In this document: positions 28,961 through 41,654 of the stretch, in pieces
Numbering within the stretch: position 1 is the stretch's first letter
Layout: the number at the start of each line of letters is the position of its first letter
From: Peromyscus leucopus
Lineage: Eukaryota > Chordata > Mammalia > Rodentia > Cricetidae
Assembly: GCF_004664715.2 (NCBI RefSeq)
Contig: NC_051075.1
Location: 31,206,504 to 31,270,503 of the forward strand
Direction of reading: 5' to 3'
DNA: 64,000 nt
Notes under the pieces: model-generated
What the model saw: the letters and a program-made list of their open reading frames with translations, nothing else
Database searches by the model: none
What the model was told of the DNA's origin: nothing
Made by a program: the position numbers and the translations under genes

Positions 28961-29689
28961 AACTTGATTTCTCTTAAGACTGAAGGGTGATCTTGTGCTG
29001 TATATGCAGCCTGTTTGTGTAACCTGCCTTTGAGGGAACAATGTAATAACAAATTTCATTTGCTTGGGATTTCCCATGTAATCAGCTTTTACAATGAAAA
29101 ATTAATCCAGACTTATGATCCTAAAACACACACTCTTCCATGCCCTTGATAATAAATGCTGAAAACAGAAAATATAGCTTGAAAGCAGTCTTATAAAATT
29201 AATGGTCACCATAAATGCTGAAGACAACATATGGATATTGTTTGATAATATTTTTATTAGTTATCTGGGTCAGTTGGGGTCTGCTGGAGCCTTGACTTAA
29301 CCATTTTTTAATCTGTGTTAAAGATTTTTGTAATGTATCCCTCATTTCCTCCCCATGGGATGCTTCCTGTGCTGTCCAATTAAAGAGACAGCAACATCCT
29401 TTACAGGACATACAAACACACACACAAACACAGATACACAGACACGCAAACTCACACACATACACAGACACACACACAGACACAGGCATAGACAAGACAA
29501 GACAGCTTTCAGTCAGGCACAGATCCAGACTCACAGATACAGACAAAAATGCCACAAGACACATGGAGACAGAATTAATGAATGCAAATTGAAAATATGG
29601 GCGCCTTATTGATTAAATTACACCAAGGGAAAATGCTTTTTAATGTATTTTCTTTGTGTGACAGTGGTGCATTATTGGTGACTCTGAGT
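28961..29689. other. no gene; CA-rich simple sequence inside
   Basis: Irregular CA/ACAGA-rich simple sequence occupies about 29411-29565. Otherwise nothing is recognised. Confidence 0.5.
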
Positions 29690-29987
29690 CTATCACTAAT
29701 GTGCTCAACAGATGCAGAGAGAGCCTCCACACTGATGTCAATGGTTGTACTACCTGGAACTCCCCGCCAACAGTAAATGGTTCTTTCTTGTTCCCGGTAT
29801 CATTTACAACATGTGTTGTTAAATTTCTGATGGTAGCCATTTTGGCTGGGGTGAGGCGGTATTTCAAAGTAGTTTTAATTCACATTTCCCTTATGATTGG
29901 GGATATTAAATATTTTAAAAATATCTTCTTGATAAAATTTCTGCTTCTGAGAAGTCACTGCTCATTTCTTTACCCTGTTTAATGAAT

Positions 29988-30079
<92 letters not shown>

Positions 30080-30860
30080 AGGGAGGGAGGGAGGGAGGGA
30101 GGGAGGGAGGGAGGGAGGGAGGGAAGGAGAAAGACAGAGACAGAGAGACAGAGACAGAAACTGAATTTGAGCAGTTCTTTGTGCATTCTAGATATTAGCC
30201 CTGTGTCTGAAAGATAGCTGGTGGGACTTTTCTAAGATTTTGGGTGATATCAAGTTGTTCTGCTGATATGTGCTATTGGTATTCTTCTCAGAAAGGTCCT
30301 GCTTATCCCAAAATAATGGAGATAATTTCCTGTGTTTTTCTCCAGAAACTTCAGTGTTTTATGTTTTAAATTAAAGATTTTGACTCACTTCAAGATGATT
30401 TTGTACAGGCTGAAAGACATAGCTGTGATTTCATTCTTCCGCAAATGTGTATCTAGTTTGGCTAGCACCATTTGACAAAGGCTGCTTTTGGTCGACTGTG
30501 TTTGTTTTTGATTGTGTGTTTGTTTGTTTGTTGCTTCCTCTCTCAAAATGAGGTGCCCATACCTTTGTCAGTTTATGTACAGGTCTTTTATTCTCTTTCA
30601 TTAGTCTACTTCTCTATTTGTCTTCTCTTACCAGACTGTTTTATCTCTATAGCACCGTTGTGTAATTTGATGCCAGGCTTTGTGATACCTTCAGATGTTT
30701 TCTTTCCCTTTAGGATCCCTTTAGCATTTCACTGTGCCTTGTGGCTCTGGGTGAATTCTTGGCTGTTCTTATAGATTTGTGAAGTATTGCTTTGGAATTT
30801 TGGTGGGTATTGCATCTAATCTGGAGGTTAAGTTTTGTACCCCCACATAACTATCTATCG
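29690..30860 (-). mobile_element. L1 ORF2 fragment split by a microsatellite
   Basis: The part before the microsatellite (GATGGTAGCCATTTTGGC, GTGAGGCGGTATTTCAAAGT) and the part after it (CCATTTGACAAAGGCTGC, TTTGATGCCAGGCTTTGTG, TTGGTGGGTATTGCATCTAATC) are consecutive reversed ORF2 sequence. Frames are broken. Confidence 0.75.
29989..30125. repeat. compound (TG)n(GA)n(GGGA)n microsatellite
   Basis: (TG)n 29989-30033, (GA)n 30034-30072, (GGGA)n 30073-30125. Confidence 0.97.
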
Positions 30861-31384
30861 CTATCCCATTGGATATCAGAGTACAAAAGGGCATAAATGT
30901 GGGGCAAATTTACCAAATGTAGTTTGTTTAATGAGTGTTTGAACTTACCAAGAAATACTCAATTGTGCCTTTAAAAGTACATCCTTCTGTATTTCCCCAA
31001 CCATATGCTCTTTCAAGTGTCCCACATCATTCAGTTGCCTATTTTTAGACATACTCTACGTGTTCCAATTTGTATTTCATTCATGAATACTCACATTTGT
31101 GACCATTTTGCTGTGTTTCTTTTTTGAGTGAAGTATTTCCTCAAGATTTTTGATTAATTGATTTATTCAATTTTGAGTATTGTATATGTTCTGTATAGAA
31201 CATATTGATGAGTAATTCACAAATATAACCTCTAAATCTATGATCACCTTTGTACTTTCGTAAAATTTTAAAGTGCAAGATGTATCAACTGTATATATGA
31301 TGAATGGCATTTTATGTAAAATCATTATCAGAGAACTTCATTTATATTTTTCATAGAGTAAGTAAATATTTTAAATAATTTATT
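30861..31384. other. no gene; unclassified
   Basis: Probably decayed L1 (CACATTTGTGACCATTTTGC type phrases), not assignable. Confidence 0.35.
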
Positions 31385-31577
31385 TAGGTGGTGTATTACA
31401 TGCATGTGTGTATGTGTGTATACATGCCTAAGCTACATGCACATGCTTATGCTAGAAAAGTTCAATGGATCCTTTGGAACTGAAGTTACAGGCGTTTGAG
31501 AGAGGCTTGACTTGTTCTGTGTCCATACAACTGTATAACAAATGATCTTAAGCACTAAGTCATCTTTCTAGCCTATA
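31385..31577 (-). mobile_element. B3/B2-type SINE
   Basis: Reversed SINE landmarks: GGATCCTTTGGAACTGAAG, GTTACAGGCGTTTGAGAG, ATGATCTTAAGCACTAAG, GTCATCTTTCTAGCC. Confidence 0.8.
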
Positions 31578-31689
31578 AATGTATTTTTAAAATCACATTT
31601 ACATATATTTCTGAAAGACAGTGAGTTATATTTTTGTATATGGTTTGAGCTTTGGACCAAGAGTCTTTCCTTTGATTTTTTTTCTAGTA

Positions 31690-32370
31690 GTCACATTATT
31701 TTTTCAATTTTTTTCTTGATATATTTTATTGAAAAAATTTACAATGTAATGTGCTCATGGTTTCCCCTCCCTCAGCTCCTCTCAGAACCTCCCCCCTTCC
31801 CAACCACACAACTCCATGCCTGTTCTTTTTCACTTTCTTTAGAAAACAAGCAGGGAAATAAACAGATGGAATTTAACAAAGAAAGAAAGAAAAACTCAAG
31901 AAAAACAAACACACATGCAAACAAAACCAGGAAAAATACAAAATCAGCAACCATAGTTTATAAGCAGAAGAGGAATAAGACAAAATTCCATAAGTCTAGA
32001 AAAATAGCATTAAGTTCATTTTATGTTGGCCATCTACTGATAGTGTTAGAACCTGTCTTACATGTGGTTTTTGTATCCTAGTGAAACTCCATTGGAGAAA
32101 GGTAATTTTTCTTTTGCAAGTGGTTGTTAACTGAAAATACTGTTGTAGTTAGAGATGGAACCTTGTGTCCATGTCTCCCTCCCAAATCTAGTACCCTTTC
32201 TGGCTTGAGCCTGTGGAGGCTCTGTGCTTGATTCCACAGTCTATGTGGATTCCTATGCATGTCAGTCCTGTGTTTCTAGACTGCATTATTTCTTTGGCAT
32301 TATCCATCCCCTCTGACTCTTATAGACTTCCTGCCTCCTCTTTGGCATAGCACCCTGAGACCTCAGGGAA
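31690..32370 (-). mobile_element. L1 3' UTR (Lx-like)
   Basis: Reversed 3' UTR: GTTTCCCCTCCCTCAGC, CCACACAACTCCATGCC and an A/AAC-rich segment, then CTACTGATAGTG, GAGATGGAACCTTGTG and GATTCCTATGCATGTC. Confidence 0.78.
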
Positions 32371-32379
32371 GGGGTTCGA

Positions 32380-32540
32380 TGAATACATATATCCTGCCAC
32401 AGAGATACATTTCTGTGTTCATTGCAGCTCTCTTCATAATAGCCAGAAGCTGGAAATAGCCTAGATATTCATCAACTGATGAACAGATGATGAAAATATG
32501 GTATATTTACACAATGGGATATTAGTCATATTCTTTTTAT
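32380..32540 (+). mobile_element. L1 ORF2 fragment
   Basis: GCAGCTCTCTTCATAATAGCC and GAAGCTGGAAATAGCCTAG lead to CACAATGGGATATTAGTCA, the sense-strand ORF2 C-terminal region. It lies opposite to the neighbouring L1 3' UTR. Confidence 0.8.
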
Positions 32541-32999
32541 AATTTATCTTTGCCCTCTCTCAGTCCACTATGTGATTAAAATATCTATTTTAGTTTCTTT
32601 ATGTCCAGCATGTGTTTAATGCCACTTTCATGATTACTTCTAAACTACACTAAGGAATGAGTTAAGATATTGTTAAAGCTCCAACATTCTCTTTAATTTT
32701 CATGTTTTGACTATTTTTATTCTTCACTCATCATAAAGATTTTATAAACCAGCTGTCATTAAAAACTCAAAACACCTTCTTGGGGAGAGAATGTATGAAA
32801 AGGGATGAGATATGAGAAGGCAGGATAAAGGGGACTTTCCATGATATGACTGCAAGAAAATATCTTTACAAAAGCTATCATTGTGTACAGTAGATTACAT
32901 TAATAAATGTACTATGATGCTGGAATCTGTTTGTAGCTATGGTAAATCTCCATAGCTGTTTGCAGTAAATTGTAGTGTTAAGAATATCAAGCTTCCAGA
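32541..32999. other. no gene; unclassified
   Basis: AT-rich, probably unique or decayed sequence between L1 pieces. Confidence 0.35.
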
Positions 33000-33560
33000 T
33001 GCAGAGATCCACAGCCAAGCACTGGGCTGAGCTCTGGGAGTCTTGTTGAAGAAAGGGAGGAGGGAATATATGATCCAGGAGGGTCATGACAGGAAACCCA
33101 CAGAGACAGCTGACTGGAGCTCTTTGGAGCTCATGGACTCTGGACCAACCGTAGGGAGCCTGCATGGGACTGACCTAAGTCCTCTACATGTGTGTGACAG
33201 TTGTGTAGCTTGGTCTGTGTGTGGGGCTCCTAGCAGTGAGATCAGGACCTGTCCTTGTGCTTAGCTGGCTTTTGGGAAACTTTTCCCCATGCTGGAATAC
33301 CTTGCCCAGCCTTGACACAAGGGGAGTAGCTTGGTCCTGTCTCAACTTGATGTGCCCTGCTTTTTGAAGCCCATAGAGGCCTGTCCCTTTCTGAATGGAG
33401 ACATGGAGACAGAGGAGGAGTGGAAGTGAGAGATAGATGGGAAGAGATAGTGGTACCAGCAAGAGAAGAAGAGGGAGGTAGGAGAACCGTGGTTGGTATG
33501 TAAAATAAACAAAAATGTCATTTAAATAAAATTTTTAAAAAACAGAAAAAAAATTTTAAA
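33000..33560 (+). mobile_element. L1 3' UTR (Lx-like)
   Basis: GAGCTCTGGGAGTCTTGTTGA, GGAGGGAATATATGATCC, CATGGACTCTGGACC, CATGCTGGAATACCTTGCCC and GGTATGTAAAATAAAC, ending in an A-rich tail, are sense-strand L1 3' UTR. Confidence 0.85.
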
Positions 33561-36284
33561 AAGTTAGGACTATGAAACCATTACTAGAAAAGTCACAGAG
33601 ACAACAGAGGATTTTCATGAAGCAAACCTTCTCTGCCGTTATGGGTACAATTCATTTGTAAACTCTGTTATTTATTAATCACAAAGTGGCTCCAATTGCT
33701 GGTTTGATTATTATTATTTTTCATGTATTTATTACCCATGTTGGTATTTTCTAACTTAAAGCAATCAAATTAGCTAATGAAGTAATAGGTTTCTGTATGA
33801 GGTTTTTATTACACTAAATAAAGCCTTCAAACTTCAGAAAAAGAAAAGAAAAAAAGAATATCCAATCTTTGAGCAGTAGATAATGAGCCAATATGTAGGT
33901 TTTATTCTGATTTTTCATAAATATTTTGATTGTTAACAAAACAAATGAAAATAAAAATCGCATGTACATAGATATTTATCTAAAGCCTTTATTACATTAA
34001 TTTTTTTGTTTAATTTCTTATTAAGATATAAAAATATACTCAAAATATTTTTCTGGATAAAGCTATTAAAGCTGACAAAATAATTTTAGGATTTTTTTGT
34101 TGTTTGTCTAAATAGTCAATAAAGTTATATAAGGAAGGTAAAAATTTTCATTAACAGTTAGGGATTGTGAACCATTTACTATTTGTTGGTGACATTTTCC
34201 TGTGCAATTTTTCCCACTGATGCCTAAATGGTCACTTTAATAAAGTAAAATGAATATGAATTTGTGTGTTCACAGAAAAGAACTGCGAATTTATTTTTAT
34301 TCTTATAGTATTCAGTTAAATAAGTGGTGAAGTATCTCTTTGCCTTTAAATACCTGTGATAGTATCTAACACTCTTCTGTATCCATTATTGTGATAAAGA
34401 TAGACTCTTATGACACCTCAGCTACAAGGATGTCACTAGAGTGCACCAGCAGTTTCATAAATGTCAGCTCCTGAGTGCTGCCTGTGAAAGCACAGCGACT
34501 CCAAGAAACGTCGCACTGGCCTTTGGCAGTCGCCGGAATATTACATTTTAAAGGTCAGGTGGACATGATGACTTTGCTAAGCCACTTTGTTGAGAGGAAT
34601 GGAGCCGAGCCATCCACAACTTGCTCAGATTTTCCGAGCAAATTTTGAACAAAGATGTAAAATCAATAACTTAATCACAGTGTTTATTAAGATACTGAAT
34701 GATATGAAAATGTGCTTAATTACAGTAAAAATAGTAAAAAAATTCTAGAATTATACATGTATATCAAACAAAGTTATATAAATATAATAAAATATTTTTT
34801 CTGTATTTCAGTCTATATCTCAGTACTTTCTAACAGAATTGGATTTTCATTTTCTGTTTTATGATATAAGAAGTCTCATTTAAGAAAATCAATCTACTAA
34901 ATTTAGGTTTGTTCTGATACTTACTTGTAAATATTTCTGGAGGTACACATTGAGATCCATTAACATCTTCAGCACCTCAATTCTCTCAGGTCATTAAGAT
35001 CCCACAGCAATCTTTTGGGTATATTTTTGCATACAATTGCCTGATTCATTATTATAGTGAAATAGCTCTTTAAATGTTGAAAAAAATCTGCTTCGAAACA
35101 AAAGAATTACAAATTTCATTGTTAACTGAAATATAGTGAGACATATGCTCATAGGACAACACTATTGAAGACCTGGAATAAGCACGAGAGGGGATGCATA
35201 TCCTCAGGGATTTATAGCAACAGGTCTAGGTGAAGATGCTTTTCCTAGACCTGTAAGTTTACATTGTAGCATTTTCCAAATACCCATCCATGAAATCAAA
35301 TCTCTAAATTCAAACCAAAACTCATGTCTCAAGAAATTTTAAGATGCAAAGGGCACCTAGTGAAAAACATCCTTATCTTTTCATGAATATAAAACATTGA
35401 AATGTTCAATATATCTGCACCATTATCTCTAGATATTTATGTGCAATATTTGGACATAATTTTCCTGTATTTTATGTAGATTAAAATAATCTAAAATTAA
35501 TACAAATGGAAAGTTTAGAGAGCACAAATTGAAGATTTGTAACATTCAGTTTCAAAGCAGCATTCTGAAAATAAACATTTTCAAATCATAGATTATAAAG
35601 TTCTGAAATTAGTTCAACAAAAAGTAGTCAGGCCACATGCAAATGTTGTCAACAATGAAAATTCTGGAAGGTAACCAAAGCTTGTGAAATACTGAGGATC
35701 ATCAGTCTGAAATCAGAAAGTTTCAGTGAACACAGTTATATCTGTGGTATAGATGATGTGCCAATAATTAGAAAGTAAGAGACAGCACCAAGGTCACAAA
35801 GGCAAAATAAGTAGTTAAGCAGACAAGTGAGAGGGAAGGATTGATTGATTTTTGTGCTCCTCAAGAAAGCTAATATTTGATCTATTTAGTAGCTTTTGGG
35901 GGGACAAAAAAATCTTGTACTATTCGATAATTAGGTGATCAGGTGTAACATTTATACCTGTTGCAACAAAGAAACAATGATGAGGAAGGAAAACAAGCAA
36001 AAGGAAGATGTGGAGTATAAACTATTCACTGGGGGGGGGGGGGTGGTGGTGAGAGACTCTAATGTGTTCCTAGAAACCTAGAGGAGCAAACCAGGTTAAT
36101 GAGGAAATCTCCACTCTGACTCTGGCTGGTAACCAAGTTCTGTATGTGCAGGAAGCAAGGCCAAGGAGGAGTTGGAAAGCATCAAGGTACCAAATGCATG
36201 ACCCCGAACTGGTGCTCCTAAAGAAACAATGGGAGAAATACTATTATAAAGTCAGCAGATAAACACACATTTTGAAAACTCTCA
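33561..36284. other. repeat-poor AT-rich stretch
   Basis: No SINE, L1 or LTR signature is seen over about 2.7 kb apart from a G12 run (about 36031-36042). Several TAATTA-type motifs occur. A GC-richer island lies at 34425-34680. Confidence 0.5.
34425..34680. promoter_or_regulatory. candidate conserved noncoding island
   Basis: Within very AT-rich surroundings this segment has balanced composition and several CpGs (AGCGACTCC, AACGTCGCAC, AGTCGCCGG, GAGCCGAGCC, TTCCGAGC). It has no repeat signature or reading frame. Conservation is inferred and not shown. Confidence 0.3.
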
Positions 36285-36372
36285 TTCTGAGCCCTAATGA
36301 GGCATTAAAGGGGAATCTGCGACTGATATGTAAAATTAAAATAACTATAAAATAAAAATTTAAAAAAAAAAG
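36285..36372 (+). mobile_element. L1 3' terminal fragment
   Basis: GGGAATCTGCGACTGATATG, then TAAAATTAAAATAACTATAA and an A-run match the 3' terminus of L1. Confidence 0.6.
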
Positions 36373-36589
36373 AAAATTGAAAAGGTATTTTAGGGATCAT
36401 TGGTGACAAAGAATTAGATTTAGTTGACGTATCTCACTTAGCAACAAACAGTGAATACAACAAGAAGCAAAACATAATAATAAACAGTAACAAAACTTCA
36501 AATAATGGCAAAGACTGAGGCATGAGGAGTCCTTTGATCTCTAAAGTTGCCCTATGAAATTGCTTTATTGACTTCTCTTTGTTTTTATA

Positions 36590-36838
36590 TGTTATATGTG
36601 TGTGCATAGGCATACTGGCAGAGGCTGAGGTTGACCTCGGGTGTCTTCCTCACTCTCTACGACAGTTTTCTGAGACAGTGTCTCTCATTGATTGGCTAGC
36701 CTGTTTGGCCAATAAGCTCTTCAAACCTGCTTGTCTCTAAACCCTATCCCTGGTATGCCCGACTTTTGCATAGATAATGGGGAATCTTAATTCAGGTCCA
36801 AGCACTTTACCCATTCAGTCATTTCCATAGCCTTACTT
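36590..36838 (-). mobile_element. B4-type SINE (diverged)
   Basis: Reversed order: TGTGTGTGCATAGGCATAC, GGTTGACCTCGGGTGTC, TGAGACAGTGTCTCTC, then GGCTAGCCTGTTTGGCC and AAGCACTTTACCCATTCAG. Confidence 0.7.
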
Positions 36839-37044
36839 TATGGATATTTTTCAACACAGCATTATAAAAAAAAAAATTCAAAGATAACAGAAAAGTTTGT
36901 ACATAGTTTTGCTTTCATAACTAAAATGGTGAGATTATCCTTTAAAAATCTAGATATGAGGTCTCAGGTAATCTGCTATCCTGTGTGTGTGTTTAGAGAG
37001 ATGAGGGATTTTGTTTTAAAAGAAAAAGCACCTCTCTAGAGTTT

Positions 37045-37990
37045 CTCACAGTCCTGCTGGAGCCTGCCTGAAAGAGCTCCTCCCCTAAGGATACCTTCTT
37101 TCCACCGGCACTCCACCTCATGATGCCAACCCAGCTTCCTTCTCTTTTCCATGAACCTTCCCTTCTAGCCTACCTCCATTCTTTTGCATCGGCTGCCGCC
37201 CCACAAAAATACTTTGTAGTAGGGTTGTGTCCTCCAGTTGCCACACTAGACTCAAATCAGTGTGTTGCTCAACCCACACCAGAGAAGATTCTTCTCCCAG
37301 TAGATGGGAATTAGCACAAAGATCCACAACGGCACAATGTGCAGAGAGTGGGAGACGTTGGAGCACATCGATCCTAAGTGGATTATTTTCATCAAACTCC
37401 TCCACTCAAAGCTCAGGATCTATGTGTAAGACAAGTTAGAAAAAAAATTTCAGAGCCAAAAATAATGAGTGATTCCAAGGAAAGAGTTTCTTCTAGACAC
37501 AACAGGACTGATTCAAATATAAACTCAAAAAGACTAGGGGAATGTGAGCAAGATCTTCATGGGTGCAAGCCAGACTGTGTTCCAGAACTCAGAAGGGGAA
37601 CTGGACATGAAGTAACACCCCAAACCAAGAATATATGTGTGATGTACACCTACTGGCAAATGAGAAATCAGTTTTCACCAGTGGCATCTCAGTGAGTATA
37701 TAAACCACACTCTCGGACAGACGTCATGTCCAAAGAGTAGTTGGCCAACAAACACGAACTCTATGGTATTTTTGTGAGGTTGTGTTTAGCTTTGCTTTAT
37801 TTGGCTTACTCCTCTTTTGACTCTTTGTTTTGATTTTTTTGTGGATTTTTTATTTGTGTGTTTCTTTTTGTAGTTTTTGCTCTTGAAAGATAGAGCATGA
37901 ACATGGTGGGGAAGATCAGAGAGGATTTGGATGAAGGGAAATAACAAGATCAAAATAAGCTGTTTGAAAAATATTATTAAAAATATTCTT
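37045..37990 (+). mobile_element. L1 3' UTR (Lx-like)
   Basis: Sense-strand 3' UTR phrases: ATGTGCAGAGAGTGGGAGACG, ATCAAACTCCTCCACTCAAAG, TCACCAGTGGCATCTCAGTGAG, TATAAACCACACTCTCGGACAG and GGCCAACAAACACGAACTC, then a T/G-rich segment, GATAGAGCATGAACATGG and an A-rich end. Confidence 0.85.
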
Positions 37991-38208
37991 AAAAGGAAGT
38001 ATGAAAAATACTGCTTAAAAATACATTACCATTAGAGACATTACCATTAAATAAATTAAAATACACTAAAATATTTTTTATAACTGAAAGTTCCACTAGT
38101 TGAAATAATAAATTCCTTAGAATAATGCACATTGTGTTTGAACAGAAAGTGGTGACTTGAATAAAGGTCATTCAGAATAGTAGAAAAATAGAACAAAAAG
38201 GAGAATTT

Positions 38209-38573
38209 TGTAGTGAGTTTTTCTTGTCAGACTTTCTTGAACCTCTAGATCACAAATAATGACTTGGAGACTAATTATTAATTATGAAAGATTGGCCTTT
38301 AGCTTAGCCTTGTTCTCAACTATCTCTTTCAATTTAAATAACCTGTTTCTATTAATCTACATTCTGCAAAGTGGCTTTTTACCTTTCATCCATTCAGTAT
38401 GTCTGACTCCCTTCATGTTTCATGTCTCTTTACTGCCTAGATTCTCCTGGAGTTCCTCTATTTCCCAGAATGTCCTGCTTATTCTTTCTTGCCTAGCTAT
38501 TGGCCATTTGGCACTTTATTAAACCAATTACAATGGCACATCTTTACTTTCTGTAAACAAATATTCCATAACA
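38209..38573 (-). mobile_element. LTR, minus strand (same family as 57727-58259)
   Basis: On the minus strand it starts TGTTATGGAATATTTG and includes TTTAATAAAGTGCCAAATGG and GGCCAATAGCTAGGCAAG. The far end is set by a TGTAGTGAG start on the plus strand. No target duplication was confirmed. Confidence 0.75.
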
Positions 38574-40189
38574 GATACTGAATAAAAATATATATAAATA
38601 TGTAGTCATTGACAACTTCTGAGATTTGCTGATGAACAGTAATGTACACATCCAAGAATAAATTCCAAATATAACAAATAAGTCAACATATGTACAATTA
38701 CATCTTTTAAAGTTAAGGAAAAATACTTTCAATATGATAGTGACAGAAAAACTTATTAAGTGAAACTTCTTATCAAAGCAAATATTTTTTTTAAAAAAAA
38801 AATCAGGGTAAGTCAGAAGCAGTCAGATGACCTAATCAAATAGAAGAATGTTTTAATCAATGGAGTCATATCTTTATTTATAAGGATAAAATATTTATCT
38901 AGGCTAAAGAAAAACTAAGAAAATATCTTACTAAGAGACTAGTTACATATATTTAAGGGATTCTACAGGATTAAATAAAGGGAAATCTACAAGGAATCTA
39001 ATCCAACTCAGGAAATTAAGCAAAAGAACACACAAAGCAGTGACTTCATGTGTCTTTTTATTTACAACACTTCTATATAACTGCAAAAACAAATATATCA
39101 AACAATAATCTTGAAACACTGATGATGGGCATATAATGTCCACAAATGTAATTCTTTACAAATATTGACACAAAGGAAGTTGAGGAAATGAAAACACTGT
39201 GTTAGAACAAAAGTGTCTTGCATTATGAACTACTGAACCTCAGCATATATCGAACTAGATTACTATCTGTGAACATATCAATTTTATTTTCTCGATTTTA
39301 CATTTAAATCAAAATATTTGTAACTAAAAAAATTTAACTATAACTATGAGGGTAAATGCAATCTTTTGGTCTATTCATAAGTTAAGAAAGATTAATAAAG
39401 CTAATTAACATATATAATACCATCAGCGCAGCAATTTTTGGCTATAAGAATGTTAGTATATGCAGTAACTTTTAATGGTATAATTTGTTATGCAGTTTGA
39501 TTAACTTGGATTACGTTCAATACAACAGGTCACTAAAGTGTATTCTTCAAGACTAACTAAGCATTGTGTGTCCTCTTGACAAGCATGCTTTCTCTCTCAT
39601 CCTCCAGTCTCATACACTCTTTGGTAATTACTTATTCAATTCTCTCTTTCTAAGAGATCACATTTATTTGAAATCCACATATGCACATGGAGTGACTATG
39701 GAGCCAAGAAGCTAGAAAAGATCATTATAGGGAAAGAAATTATAGATGCTTTAAGGTTGGAGTCATAGATCCATCTATGTGATTTGAAAGTAGACAGAGT
39801 GTAACTGGAATGGAAATGTATAAGTGGGTGTTTACCACTCAGGAGGTGGTGGGGCCTGAGAGAAAAAAATTGATAAATGAATTGGATTAATGTCTTATAC
39901 AATAGCCAATGTTGTTCAGAGCATCAGACATTTTATGCTCTGAGTTAATAAGAGTCACATAAGTAAAGTTTTCCGTAACAAGGGCAAGTCCCATATGACA
40001 GACAAACCACAGGAGACAGAAACATGTTTTCCATAGAAGCATATAAGTATATAGCAATAGCCAGTTGTAATGACTACTCTGAAGTAAACTCAATCCTATC
40101 TGCTATACCTAGGAGGAACATGAAAACATTCCAAAACAATTCCATGTTTTGAAGAAACTGAGGTCACAAGATTCTCTTTTGTTATTTTA
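38574..40189. other. no gene; unclassified AT-rich sequence
   Basis: Only short frames occur and there is no repeat family I can name. Confidence 0.4.
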
Positions 40190-40640
40190 GGAATTTTTTT
40201 TTTTCTATTTAAAATACAAATCTCAGTTCTCCCTCCTTCCTCTTCTCCCATTCCCCCTACCTCCCCCCATCCCATTCTTCCCATCCACTCCTAAGAGAGA
40301 GTAAGGCCTCCTTGGGGAGTCAACAATGTCAGGCATATTAAGTTGAGGTAGGACTAAGCCCCACACCACCCGCTGTGTCAAGGCTGAGCAAAGCATCCCA
40401 CCCTAGGGAGTGTGCTCTAAAAAGCCATTTCATGCACCTGGATAAGTTCTGGTCCTACTGCCAGGGGCTTCCCAAACATATCTAGCCACCCAAGTGTCAC
40501 CCACATTCAGAGGGCCTAGTTGGGCCCCATGCCTGCTCCCCAGCTGACAGGCCAGAGTCCTTGATCTCTATGGTTCTTGTCTTCTTTCTTGGAGTTTTCT
40601 CACAAGCACTCAGATTTCTCCTCACACAGCCCCACTATTG
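40190..40640 (-). mobile_element. L1 3' UTR fragment (Lx-like)
   Basis: Reversed phrases: GTCAGGCATATTAAGTTGAGG, GGCTGAGCAAAGCATCCCACC, AAAAGCCATTTCATGCACC and CAGAGGGCCTAGTTGGG. Confidence 0.85.
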
Positions 40641-41277
40641 GATTGTGTTCTGACAAGCGTGCATTGTGAAGTTAGGGAGGATGGAGAGAGACAGGACACA
40701 GGAAAGTGTACCCTAACTGAAGAAAGTACTAAAAGGGACTATGGAAACCTACTGTTTAAAATCTATTATAATATAATTTAAAAAGTTAAGGGCCCCATCC
40801 ATGGGTAGATAATGTTCCCCTTAGAAACCTGCAGGTGAGCATTTCAGAGGTGTCAGAGTCAGCAATGAAGCTTATGGAACACAGCCCAGAGGATAACAAA
40901 ATGACCCTGAGTACTTCCTGGAGAGGCAAATCGCTAGGAGGATTGTTTCCAGAATGTCCCCTGCTTCTACTGTGCTTGCTCCTACTTGCTGCTGCCGAGT
41001 TCCTGCTGTAGTTGGCATGGTGTGATTACTATGTGAAAGGATCCCACTGTATCTAGTATAATGTAATTGTTTCTTGGGAAAATCCCACTCCTCTCTGGGC
41101 AATTTACTTGTAGATCATAATGATGATTTTTAGAGTAAAGATGCATAGTTAGATCTACAAATGAACTGAATTTCTGAGTCAGCTTGAAAGATACAGGTGG
41201 CTAAGAGTTAATATGATGATGGAAATGGTTTAGGTTATTCTGCCAATCGTTCCAATAGTACATATAAAAAAAGGTAA
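40641..41277. other. no gene; probable repeat, unclassified
   Basis: Phrases such as GGACTATGGAAACCTACTG, GGCCCCATCCATGGGTAG and CCCAGAGGATAACAAAATG read like a retroelement interior. I cannot assign it. Confidence 0.35.
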
Positions 41278-41654
41278 TGCTGTGGAATAGTCTGTATGTC
41301 AAATGTGTTGCTCTGATTGGTCAATAAATAAAACACTTGTTGGCCAGTGGCCAGGCAGGAAGTATAGGCAGGACTAACAGAGAGGAGAATTGAGAGAACA
41401 GGAAGGCAGAGGGAGACACTGCCAAGCTGCCGCCATGACAATAGCATGTGAAGATGCCGGTGAGCCACAAGCCATGTGGCGAGGTATAGATTTATAGAAA
41501 TGAACTAATTTAAGATAAAAGAAAAGTTAACAAGAAGCCTGAACCATTAGGCCATACAGTTTAAATAATATAAGTGTCTGTGTGTTTATTTTATAATTGG
41601 GCTGTCGGACTGCCAGGGCTTAGCAGGACCGGGAGAGAAAACTCTCCAGCTACA
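41278..41654 (+). mobile_element. solo LTR (same family as 1-233 and 8220-8607)
   Basis: It begins TGCTGTGGAATAG and ends CTCTCCAGCTACA (TG...CA). Flanking hexamers AGGTAA (41272-41277) and AGGCAA (41655-41660) differ at one position. Confidence 0.9.
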
